Assembly (NCBI GenBank): GCA_001587675.1 | Contig: LNGD01000040.1 | Span: 1 to 11,382 of the forward strand | Origin: Candidatus Methanofastidiosum methylothiophilum | GTDB taxonomy: Archaea > Methanobacteriota_B > Thermococci > Methanofastidiosales > Methanofastidiosaceae | Length of the DNA: 11,382 nucleotides | Reading direction: 5' to 3' | Shown: one piece after another, positions 5,754 through 11,382 of the stretch | How positions within the stretch are numbered: position 1 is the first letter of the stretch | Layout: every line of letters starts with the position of its first letter | Notes under the pieces: model-generated | Told to the model about the DNA's origin: nothing | Databases searched by the model: none | What the model saw: the letters and a program-made list of their open reading frames with translations, nothing else | Position numbers and translations under genes: made by a program

Positions 5754-6603
5754 TGCAGTAAAAATCTGCCACTGGACAAAAAAAAGTTTAACTGAAGGCA
5801 GAGTATGTTACAAACAACGTTTCTATGGAATTGAAAGCCATAGATGTCTTCAGATGACCCCCTCAGTTGCTTGGTGTTCCCACAAGTGTTTATTTTGTTG
5901 GAGGCCAGTTGAATACAACGAAGAGAAACCTTCCAAATATGACGATCCTGAAACTATAATTGAGGGATGCATAGAAGCACAAAGAGAACTTCTATCTGGG
6001 TACCATGGATTTTTAGAGAAAGTTGATATTAATAAATTAAAAGAGGCAGAAAATCCCAATAATGTTGCAATCTCTCTTGCCGGGGAACCAACTCTTTACC
6101 CGGAAATATCTGGATTAATAGAGGGATTTAGAAAAAGAAATTTTTCAACTTTCCTAGTAACAAACGGAACAACACCTGAAGTTCTTTCCTCTATGGATTC
6201 ATATCCTGATAATCTTTACATTACTTTACCTGCACCAACAAAAGAAACTTATGAACATGTTTGTAATCCTCAGATAAAAAATGGCTGGGAGAAACTTAAT
6301 GAATCTCTTGAACTTTTTCCAAAAATTAAAACTGAAAGAAGGATACTAAGGCTTACTCTTGTTAAAGACTATAACATGGCCGATATCGATAATTATGCAA
6401 AATTAATAGAAAAATCTAAACCTGATTTCATTGAAGCCAAAGCTTATATGTTTGTTGGCTATTCCCGAAAGAGGCTTGAAATAGAAAATATGCCTACATT
6501 TGAAGATATTCTTGAGTTTTGTAAGGACTTGGAAGAAAAATCAGGTTATAAATCAGTTGATTCTGCATCTGATTCAAGGGTTGTACTTTTGTCTAGAAAT
6601 TGA
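5695..6603 (+). CDS. taw1: tRNA 4-demethylwyosine synthase TYW1 (radical SAM)
   Basis: A 302-residue radical SAM enzyme that condenses pyruvate-derived carbons with m1G37 of tRNA-Phe, forming the tricyclic 4-demethylwyosine base of wybutosine-type nucleosides. The radical SAM cluster motif is C61-x3-C65-x2-C68 in WCSHKCLFCW. A second cluster is expected on C25, C38 and C51; the 13-residue spacing is the one I recall for the Methanocaldococcus and Pyrococcus enzymes (near 26, 39 and 52). Other family marks are FYGIESHRC, AISLAGEPTLYP, VTNGT and the C-terminal KAYMFVGYSRKRLE. With the ATG at 5695 the N-terminus aligns with archaeal TYW1 from its first residues and has a good ribosome binding site. 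A GTG at 5656 would add 13 unneeded residues. It overlaps the DHH gene by 59 bases. Confidence 0.93.
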   Translation: MENVWSTLKRQKYKIVGANSAVKICHWTKKSLTEGRVCYKQRFYGIESHRCLQMTPSVAWCSHKCLFCWRPVEYNEEKPSKYDDPETIIEGCIEAQRELLSGYHGFLEKVDINKLKEAENPNNVAISLAGEPTLYPEISGLIEGFRKRNFSTFLVTNGTTPEVLSSMDSYPDNLYITLPAPTKETYEHVCNPQIKNGWEKLNESLELFPKIKTERRILRLTLVKDYNMADIDNYAKLIEKSKPDFIEAKAYMFVGYSRKRLEIENMPTFEDILEFCKDLEEKSGYKSVDSASDSRVVLLSRN

Positions 6604-6620
6604 TTTCCAATAAGTTAATC

Positions 6621-6628
6621 TTATATAC
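6621..6628 (+). promoter_or_regulatory. Possible TATA box for the conserved hypothetical - sepS pair
   Basis: TTATATAC lies about 30 bases before the preferred ATG at 6655, in the 51-base gap after TYW1. It suggests the two-gene unit may have its own promoter, although read-through from the prefoldin block is also possible. Confidence 0.4.
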
Positions 6629-6654
6629 AAAATATCTTATTGAGGCATGGTATT

Positions 6655-7083
6655 ATGGGAGGCGTAATTTTAACTGGCATTGAGGCCAAGAGATTTATTC
6701 GAGTTGATGAGGGGTCTCCTTCTGTTAGTATTTCAAGTAATTTAACTTTGACAGATGCATATCTAAATAATACGAATAATTTATTTATGGAATTTGTCTT
6801 CTGTTGTAATTACACCCCCAATGTTTGCTCAATTAAAATTGAAGGCGTTTTTGTTTACGAGGGACCTGACAAAGAAGAAATAATGAATGAGTGGAAAGAA
6901 CGGAAAAGACTTGACAGTGGGAAATTCCTTTTTGTCCATAATTCAATACTTTACAGGTGTTTCGTTGAGGCAGTAGGAGTTTCAAAAGATATTAATGTTC
7001 CATGCCCAGTTCCGATACCTGTAGTTTCTGCAGTTCCACAAAAGAAAGAAGCTGAACCTGGAGAGGGGCTAGTTTATGGGTAA
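6655..7083 (+). CDS. Conserved archaeal protein of unknown function (possibly SecB-like fold)
   Basis: A 142-residue soluble protein with no signal or membrane segment. I do not recognise a characterised family. Visible features are an N-terminal strand region GVILTGIEAKRFIRVDEG, a stretch NLFMEFVFCCNYTPNV, IKIEGVFVYEG, a short EEWK-like helix (EIMNEWKERK), FLFVHNSILYRCFVEAVGVS, and a Pro-rich segment NVPCPVPIPVV. The order of beta strands, a helix and a proline-rich 'L-P-P-I-P' tail recalls SecB-type chaperone folds, but this is only an impression. The last 15 or so residues are charged and probably flexible. I chose ATG at 6655 because GAGG at 6642-6645 precedes it; an in-frame TTG at 6640 would put that site inside the gene. 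The stop overlaps the sepS start by eight bases, so the two are translationally coupled. Confidence 0.65.
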   Translation: MGGVILTGIEAKRFIRVDEGSPSVSISSNLTLTDAYLNNTNNLFMEFVFCCNYTPNVCSIKIEGVFVYEGPDKEEIMNEWKERKRLDSGKFLFVHNSILYRCFVEAVGVSKDINVPCPVPIPVVSAVPQKKEAEPGEGLVYG

Positions 7084-8518
7084 ATCACATATTTTAGAGG
7101 ATACTATTTCACTCCTTAGAACTATTTATCTTGATCTTGGATTTGATGAAGTATTCAATCCACTATTTATAACAGACGAAGATATGTACAAACAATGGGG
7201 TTCAGAAACTCCAGCAATATTAGATAGAGTTTACTATCTTGCAGGTCTTCCAAGACCTAATGTAGGGCTTTCAAAAGAGGTCAAAGATAAAATATCTCAA
7301 ATAGTTGAGCTTGATGAGAGAAGAGTTAGAAATCTTGAAAGGACTTTACAGGATTACAAGAGAGGAAATATTGAAGGTGACGATTTTGTTGAGTCAATAT
7401 CTAAAGGACTCGGGATTGAATTTGGCGATGCAGAAAGGATATTGGATTTATTCAAAGAGTTTAAAGATTTAATACCTGTTCCAACAAATCTTACTTTGAG
7501 ATCACACATGACTTCTGGGTGGTTTATTACATTACAGGCTCTTGCTGGGCGAAGTGAGCTTCCATTAAAGTTATTCTCAATTGATAGATGTTTCAGGCGT
7601 GAGCAGAGAGAAGACCAGACACATCTTAGAAGTCATTTTTCAGCATCATGCGTTGTTATGGACAAAGAAATATCTCCTGAGCTAGGAAAGGAGATTGTAA
7701 CAAATTTTACAGAAAAACTCGGTTTTGACAAAGTTAAATTCAAGGTCAAAAAGAGGAGTGCAAGCTATTACGAGGCTGGAACTGAACACGAAGCTTTTAT
7801 CAAATTAGGTGACTGGATAGAGATTGCTGATTTTGGACTCTACTCTAAAGAAGTCTTAAAGAAATATAAGATTCCTTATGATGTCCTAAATATTGGTCAG
7901 GGCGCTGAGAGAATCTCTATGATTAGAAGTGGTGTAAATGATATTCGTGAGTTGATATATCCTCAGTTTTACAAAGTTGAATTCTCAGACCAAGACATTG
8001 CAAAATCTATCGAATTTGTTGAAGATATAAAAACGCTGGACGGAGAGAAGTTATTAAAACTATTGCTTGAGACTGCAAGACAAAACAAAGACGTACAATC
8101 ACCATGTGAATTCACTTCTTATAAGGGAGATTTCTTAGGTAGACAAATTGAAGTAAAGATAGTTGAGCCTGAGGAGAATACTAAACTGATAGGGCCTGCA
8201 GGATTCAATCAAATTTATGTCTTAGAAAAAGCTATGGTCGGAATACTTCCCGATTCTAAAGATGAAAATTCCCTTAAAATAATTAAGAACGGTGTCGATA
8301 CCAAAGTTTCGTATATTGAAGCTTTCTTTAGAAAAGTCGTGTCAAAAATCGAAACAACAAAAGAACAAGGGGAATACGAAGAGAGAATTCCTATAGTCAG
8401 AAGTATTTCTGATATTAATCTCTCATTACCTACATATATTCACCAGTATCTTAGGGGAAAGGGAAAGATTGATATCAGAGGTCCGGTATTTACAACCGTG
8501 AGATGGAAGGTATTATAA
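7076..8518 (+). CDS. sepS: O-phosphoseryl-tRNA(Cys) synthetase (SepRS), short N-terminus
   Basis: A 480-residue class II aminoacyl-tRNA synthetase that charges tRNA-Cys with O-phosphoserine. SepCysS then converts this to Cys-tRNA, the route used by many methanogens instead of CysRS. Family marks include GFDEVFNPL (motif 1 region), VYYLAGLPRPNVG (52-64), LRSHMTSGWF (141-150), SIDRCFRREQREDQTHLRSH (168-187, motif 2), NIGQGAERISM (272-282, motif 3) and EPEENTKLIGPAGFNQ. The end, KGKIDIRGPVFTT, is typical of the tRNA-binding tail. As I recall, family members are about 530-540 residues and have some 40-50 residues before the 'GKxH' where this protein begins. Here a TAG stands in frame just upstream (7070-7072), so the extension is truly absent. 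The ATG overlaps the preceding gene. Neither SepCysS nor tRNA-Cys is in the window. Confidence 0.93.
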   Translation: MGKSHILEDTISLLRTIYLDLGFDEVFNPLFITDEDMYKQWGSETPAILDRVYYLAGLPRPNVGLSKEVKDKISQIVELDERRVRNLERTLQDYKRGNIEGDDFVESISKGLGIEFGDAERILDLFKEFKDLIPVPTNLTLRSHMTSGWFITLQALAGRSELPLKLFSIDRCFRREQREDQTHLRSHFSASCVVMDKEISPELGKEIVTNFTEKLGFDKVKFKVKKRSASYYEAGTEHEAFIKLGDWIEIADFGLYSKEVLKKYKIPYDVLNIGQGAERISMIRSGVNDIRELIYPQFYKVEFSDQDIAKSIEFVEDIKTLDGEKLLKLLLETARQNKDVQSPCEFTSYKGDFLGRQIEVKIVEPEENTKLIGPAGFNQIYVLEKAMVGILPDSKDENSLKIIKNGVDTKVSYIEAFFRKVVSKIETTKEQGEYEERIPIVRSISDINLSLPTYIHQYLRGKGKIDIRGPVFTTVRWKVL

Positions 8519-8525
8519 TATAATA

Positions 8526-8532
8526 TTTTTTT
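8526..8532 (+). terminator. Oligo-T terminator of the sepS transcript
   Basis: A T7 run begins seven bases after the sepS stop codon, the usual archaeal intrinsic termination signal. It faces a matching signal for the opposing thioredoxin gene. Confidence 0.5.
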
Positions 8533-8551
8533 AATTCAAATAAAATAAGCT

Positions 8552-8557
8552 AAAAAA
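8552..8557 (-). terminator. Oligo-T terminator of the thioredoxin transcript
   Basis: An A6 run on the plus strand is T6 on the minus strand, about 15 bases after the thioredoxin stop. With the tract at 8526-8532 it insulates the convergent genes. Confidence 0.45.
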
Positions 8558-8572
8558 TAATATTAAACAAAA

Positions 8573-8896
8573 TTAAACATTTCTCTGTATTCTCTTTACT
8601 AGCTCTTCTTTTGGCATGAATCCAACTATCATGTCGAATACTTTTCCTTCTCTAAAAACTGCAATTGATGGTATACTTCTAATACCGTATTTCTGCGCTA
8701 CTGACATATTTTTATCGACATCCAACTTGCCAACTTTCCATTCTGGATGTTCCCCTGCAAGCTCTTCAATAACAGGAGCTATCATCTGGCATGGTCCACA
8801 CCATGTAGCCCAAAAATCAACTATAACTGGCTTACTAGACTTTATAACTTCCTGATCAAAGTTTGCATCCGTTAGCTCAATTGTATTCTTTCCCAT
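8573..8896 (-). CDS. trxA: Thioredoxin
   Basis: A 107-residue classical thioredoxin that reduces disulfides in cytoplasmic proteins and is itself recharged by a reductase not present here. The active site is WCGPC (32-36), preceded by VDFWAT, and the cis-proline that faces it is P76 in RSIPS. Both positions match the classical bacterial protein, as does the length. It has no signal sequence. The start is ATG at 8894-8896, with AGGTG at 8903-8907 as ribosome binding site. An in-frame GTG three codons earlier overlaps that site and is unlikely. A T-rich TATA-like element at 8930-8937 suggests its own promoter. It lies downstream of the lipoate-linked regulator gene on the same strand, 72 bases away. 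Confidence 0.95.
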   Translation of the reverse strand: MGKNTIELTDANFDQEVIKSSKPVIVDFWATWCGPCQMIAPVIEELAGEHPEWKVGKLDVDKNMSVAQKYGIRSIPSIAVFREGKVFDMIVGFMPKEELVKRIQRNV

Positions 8897-8902
8897 TTTA
8901 TT

Positions 8903-8907
8903 CACCT
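8903..8907 (-). promoter_or_regulatory. Ribosome binding site for thioredoxin
   Basis: AGGTG on the minus strand lies six bases before ATG at 8896 and overlaps an in-frame GTG, which decides for the ATG. Confidence 0.6.
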
Positions 8908-8968
8908 AAACTTAAAGGGGAAATAATTGCTTAAAAATCTTTGGTGTGATATTTTTTTCATATAATAG

Positions 8969-9319
8969 TTAAATTGATTTTACAGATTCTTGTAATCCCT
9001 CATACCACTTGTCTATATTTGAAAGGACTTTTTTTCTAATTTCTTCACGTTCTATAGGTTTATACACAAAATATCTCCCTCTTTTTCCTTGGACACAGCA
9101 TTTTGATTCTCTAAAAATCAATCCTTTATCCAATAAATTTTTCAATGATTTTTGTATAGTTGTCCTATCCTTTTTTAGTTTTTGATAAATCTCCTTTACC
9201 CTTAAACCATCAATAGGGAGCATCAATAAAATACTAACTTCTAGATCCGTAAGGTCAAAAGCACACCTCAAGATTTTTTTGATGTTAGTGCTGTTATCTA
9301 TAGAGGGTATATTTTCCAT
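8969..9319 (-). CDS. Small winged-helix transcriptional regulator (TrmB/MarR-like) with a Cys-Cys pair
   Basis: A 116-residue single-domain DNA-binding protein. FDLTDLEVSILLML (21-34) is the first helix typical of TrmB/MarR-like winged helices. IYQKLKKDRTTIQKSLKNLLDKGLIFRE (44-71) holds the recognition helix and the start of the wing. GRYFVYKPI (81-89) closes the wing, and a C-terminal helix with KWYEGLQ (104-110) probably serves for dimerisation. No ligand domain is attached, unlike full-length TrmB. C74-C75 sit in the wing (SKCCVQGKRGR), with C19 near the first helix, so redox or metal sensing is possible but unproven. The ATG at 9317-9319 is only seven bases after the radical SAM stop, so it is probably co-transcribed with lplB and the radical SAM gene, perhaps as an autoregulator. 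Thioredoxin follows 72 bases downstream. Confidence 0.8.
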   Translation of the reverse strand: MENIPSIDNSTNIKKILRCAFDLTDLEVSILLMLPIDGLRVKEIYQKLKKDRTTIQKSLKNLLDKGLIFRESKCCVQGKRGRYFVYKPIEREEIRKKVLSNIDKWYEGLQESVKSI

Positions 9320-9326
9320 AGGACCA

Positions 9327-10145
9327 CTAGCATAAAGAACAACATATTTCTTTTACAATTATTTCATATTCATTTCTTATAAGTTTAATCATATTGCTAT
9401 TGGGATTTACAATATTATCGAATATTAAAGCAATATCTTCAAGCTCTTTTATTCTTGGTCGCATACAGCCCAAAGAAAGTTTTAGACTAGGTAAGGTATC
9501 TCTTGCATATCTAATAAAATCTTTTATTGAATCAATGTCGTACTGAATTGGTTTTATCTTTTGCATTTCGTTTTTTATAAGAACTAAAAGTGTAAGTGAT
9601 TTTATATTATATTTTTTTATTATTTCAATAGCTTTATACTCTCCTACAATATTACCTTGATCAAGTCCAATGCATATATGGGGGATCGTATTAACGCCTT
9701 CTTCTATCAAATACTTTAGGCTCATTTCATAATCATTGACTGTAAATGGGATTTTTAATATATTATTTATCGTATCGTTACTTCCAACAAAGTCAACTGA
9801 AACGGCATCAATTCCACTTTCCTTAATTTGTTTAGCATCTTCCTTATTTACAAATCCAGGATGTAAGTTGATTATAAGGTCAGTATTGTCTTTTATTTTC
9901 TTGAGAATAGAATAATCAATAGGGACTTTTCCATTTTGATTATATCCTCCGCTAATTAAAAGCCCTATGGCACCCCTATTTTTTAGTTCAACTGCCTTTT
10001 GGAATAATTCTTCTTGATTAATACTCATCATTGATTTTAAATATTTACGATTGCAATGGCTACACGAGAAAAAACAATTTTCTCCAGTAATAGAAATACT
10101 TGGAAAAGATTTTTTTGAAGGATAGCAAATAGTTTTACTTTTCAT
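9327..10145 (-). CDS. Radical SAM protein, COG1856 type, likely archaeal lipoyl synthase component (LipS-like)
   Basis: A 272-residue radical SAM protein. SISITGENCFFSCSHCNRKY holds the cluster motif C24-x3-C28-x2-C31, and LLISGGYNQNG (62-72) is the SAM-contacting GG region. Extra conserved-looking cysteines occur at C7, C158, C227 (LGCMRPR) and C268, C269 and C272 at the very end (ICCSLC). The order ISITG-C-x3-C-x2-C, SGG, NLHPGFV, DAVSVDFVGS, LGCMRPR and a C-terminal Cys cluster is that of the 'biotin synthase homologue' family COG1856. As I recall, archaeal lipoyl synthase subunits LipS1/LipS2 belong to this kind of protein. The extra cysteines could hold the auxiliary sulfur-donating cluster. 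Overlap of 11 bases with lplB strongly supports a lipoate role. A start with GGAG about six bases ahead is seen at ATG 10143-10145. The partner subunit is not in the window. Confidence 0.78.
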   Translation of the reverse strand: MKSKTICYPSKKSFPSISITGENCFFSCSHCNRKYLKSMMSINQEELFQKAVELKNRGAIGLLISGGYNQNGKVPIDYSILKKIKDNTDLIINLHPGFVNKEDAKQIKESGIDAVSVDFVGSNDTINNILKIPFTVNDYEMSLKYLIEEGVNTIPHICIGLDQGNIVGEYKAIEIIKKYNIKSLTLLVLIKNEMQKIKPIQYDIDSIKDFIRYARDTLPSLKLSLGCMRPRIKELEDIALIFDNIVNPNSNMIKLIRNEYEIIVKEICCSLC

Positions 10146-10407
10146 TTATCGCTCCTCTAAATACTTCTATAAGGTCCTGCTTTGTAATCCCATAAAATCT
10201 TACTCCTAATGACAGAAAATTATCAATTGTATCGGATAATTCACTGTAACTCTTTCCTTCAATTGATTTTTCTAAGATTTCTATTGCTTCCTCAGGAAAT
10301 ATAAAAAAATCCCCATAAATCTTTACTTCTGAAAATATACTATTTGAATAATTGAAAGAAATGCTGATTAGTTTTCCACCAATTGGTTTATACTCAAATA
10401 TTTTCAT
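10135..10407 (-). CDS. lplB: LplB: C-terminal accessory domain of a split lipoate-protein ligase
   Basis: A 90-residue protein matching the C-terminal domain that in bacterial LplA is fused to the catalytic domain. In archaea such as Thermoplasma it is a separate subunit (LplB) needed for making lipoyl-AMP. Marks are FEYKPIGGKLISISFNYS (4-21, the 'K-x-x-G-G-K-L-I' start), VKIYGDFFIFPEEAIEILEK (28-47, the 'I-x-G-D-F-F-x-x-P-E' motif) and a C-terminal ITKQDLIEVFRGAI helix. Length equals a single such domain. The catalytic subunit (LplA) is not in this window. It is the first gene of a minus-strand operon and overlaps the radical SAM gene by 11 bases. A TATA-like sequence lies about 39 bases before its ATG. 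The small size makes the call depend mainly on the GDFF-PEE motif and the operon. Confidence 0.8.
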   Translation of the reverse strand: MKIFEYKPIGGKLISISFNYSNSIFSEVKIYGDFFIFPEEAIEILEKSIEGKSYSELSDTIDNFLSLGVRFYGITKQDLIEVFRGAINEK

Positions 10408-10440
10408 TTCTTCTTACCCATTACAAATGAAATTACTTGC

Positions 10441-10450
10441 TTTAATATAT
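10441..10450 (-). promoter_or_regulatory. TATA box for the lplB operon
   Basis: ATATATTAAA on the minus strand is about 39 bases before the lplB ATG, giving a short leader of roughly 13 bases. It is back to back with the plus-strand TATA box at 10461-10470, ten bases away. Confidence 0.45.
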
Positions 10451-10460
10451 GTTGTGTTAA

Positions 10461-10470
10461 TTTTATATAT
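10461..10470 (+). promoter_or_regulatory. TATA box for the divergent unknown gene
   Basis: TTTTATATAT is about 35 bases before the ATG at 10501, with GAAGGA at 10491-10496 as ribosome binding site. The short 93-base divergent region could be a joint control point for both sides. Confidence 0.45.
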
Positions 10471-10500
10471 GTAGCATAATTATTATTATTGAAGGATAAA

Positions 10501-11382
10501 ATGACATATCAGGGATTACGATTAAATGATTATTATTTGTGGAGAAAAAATCCAACATATTCTAAATATCCTTGGGATCGGAAATTCATTAATGTTGAAT
10601 TCTTAGAGTATGAAAAGAAGAGAATTTTAGTCATTGAAGAATGGTTCAAAAATTTTAATCGCTTAGAAAGTGGCCAAGATTTAGAAGAAATATCTCTTTA
10701 TGTAGTTCCTTTGAATATCGACTCTTCTTGGGAAGTTGTAATTGAATCTATGCTTGGGGCTAAACCTATAGGACTTTCAGCATTATTCAACACGCCTATT
10801 GCACTGAATATAGGATTTATTCCTAACAATATCAAGATGCCGGATAATTACAGCTTGATTAAGATAACAAAATCAAAGAAGATATATATAGTAAATCCGA
10901 AACTTCAAAAAAGTGATTCTGGGATATTAATAGAGGAATGGGAGGAGCTCCCATCTGATTCTATTTATCTGGACGTTCCTTTTGAAAAAAGAATAATTGA
11001 AAAATTATTATCTGATAACTTACCACTAGATAAAGAAATTTCAAAGTCATTCCAAGCGCCAATTCTAAGTGCCCCCTATAATGGAAAACTTGGTGGTATA
11101 TCTTTATCCTCTCTTTCTTGGAATTCTAAACTTGCAATGGAATTAATGAAGATTATTCAAATGATGGTGCCCCCAGAATATAGGGACATCGATCCCCCTA
11201 AGAAAGTTATTGGAGGAATAAGTTTTGATTCAAATGGCATTTTATATCAATTAGCTGAAAAACCAAAACTTGGCAATAATATTCTTTCCAAAATTTATTC
11301 AGAAAATTACAGTAAATTGATACAATCACTTGCAAAAAGAAATAATTTTCTTGGGGAGTATTCCCTTTTTTCATCGATAAAG
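10501..11382 (+). CDS. Unrecognised protein, N-terminal 294 residues (runs off the window)
   Basis: The frame is open from ATG 10501 to the window edge, 294 codons, with normal coding character and a ribosome binding site (GAAGGA) four bases upstream. I do not recognise a family. There is no signal peptide or membrane helix. The N-terminus is rich in aromatic residues (NDYYLWRKNPTYSKYPWDRK, 9-28), followed by a helix IEEWFKNF (45-52) and a mixed alpha/beta stretch. Residues 181-205 include FQAPILSAPYNGKLGGISLS, a Gly/Ser-rich loop-like segment that may be the conserved core. A Pro-rich MMVPPEYRDIDPPKK follows. No Walker A, DHH, HxH or Cys cluster is visible in the part shown. It is divergent from lplB with a shared control region, which allows but does not prove a functional link. 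Confidence 0.7.
   Translation, partial: MTYQGLRLNDYYLWRKNPTYSKYPWDRKFINVEFLEYEKKRILVIEEWFKNFNRLESGQDLEEISLYVVPLNIDSSWEVVIESMLGAKPIGLSALFNTPIALNIGFIPNNIKMPDNYSLIKITKSKKIYIVNPKLQKSDSGILIEEWEELPSDSIYLDVPFEKRIIEKLLSDNLPLDKEISKSFQAPILSAPYNGKLGGISLSSLSWNSKLAMELMKIIQMMVPPEYRDIDPPKKVIGGISFDSNGILYQLAEKPKLGNNILSKIYSENYSKLIQSLAKRNNFLGEYSLFSSIK

Noticed and set aside
6640..6642. TTG as the start of the conserved hypothetical before sepS
   Set aside because: The likely ribosome binding site GAGG overlaps this codon; ATG at 6655 has it at a suitable distance.
6619..6658. Similarity of the 6619-6658 leader to 4280-4304 (TTATATACAA, TATTGAGG, TGGTATT in the same order) as a shared regulatory element
   Set aside because: Spacing differs and the parts are TATA-like and ribosome-binding sequences expected before genes; not enough to claim a motif.
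8903..8905. GTG as the thioredoxin start
   Set aside because: It is part of the AGGTG ribosome binding site for the ATG at 8896, and thioredoxin length fits the ATG.

Overview
The window looks like chromosomal DNA from an AT-rich methanogenic archaeon, about one third G+C by eye. The evidence is archaeal: TATA boxes about 25-37 bases before start codons, GGTGA-type ribosome binding sites, oligo-T terminators, a prefoldin beta subunit, a TYW1 of archaeal type, an NadM-type NMN adenylyltransferase, and above all O-phosphoseryl-tRNA synthetase (SepRS), an enzyme largely confined to methanogens and Archaeoglobus. A lineage such as Candidatus Methanofastidiosa would fit, but that is a guess from gene content. 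There is no mobile element, CRISPR array, rRNA or tRNA gene. The largest gap between genes is about 100 bases.

Layout. Bases 1-155 hold the tail of a metallo-beta-lactamase-fold gene. It converges end to end with a membrane protein of the DUF1624/HGSNAT-like family (156-917, minus). A divergent promoter pair separates this from a lipoprotein with two copies of an eight-cysteine repeat (997-1704). On the minus strand, from 4205 down to 1710, lies a cofactor block: nadM (NAD synthesis), then thiT (thiamine uptake), thiamine pyrophosphokinase, and a MoeB/ThiF-type E1-like enzyme. That enzyme has no canonical start codon and appears to begin at ATA.

From 4305 to 8518 the plus strand carries an information-processing block: prefoldin beta, a DHH phosphoesterase, TYW1 (tRNA-Phe wyosine synthesis), a conserved protein of unknown function, and SepRS (tRNA-Cys charging through phosphoserine). 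SepRS lacks the usual N-terminal extension. Facing oligo-T tracts end this block and the opposing thioredoxin gene.

From 10407 down to 8573 the minus strand carries lplB (accessory domain of a split lipoate-protein ligase), a radical SAM protein resembling archaeal LipS-type lipoyl synthase components, a small winged-helix regulator with a Cys-Cys pair, and thioredoxin. The first three form a tight operon. This is an apparent lipoate cluster, which is not expected in a typical methanogen. Divergent from lplB, an unrecognised protein of at least 294 residues starts at 10501 and runs off the window.

The most notable points are the lipoate operon with its regulator and unknown divergent neighbour, the ATA start, and the short SepRS. 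I do not see a clear new multi-gene defence or mobile system.
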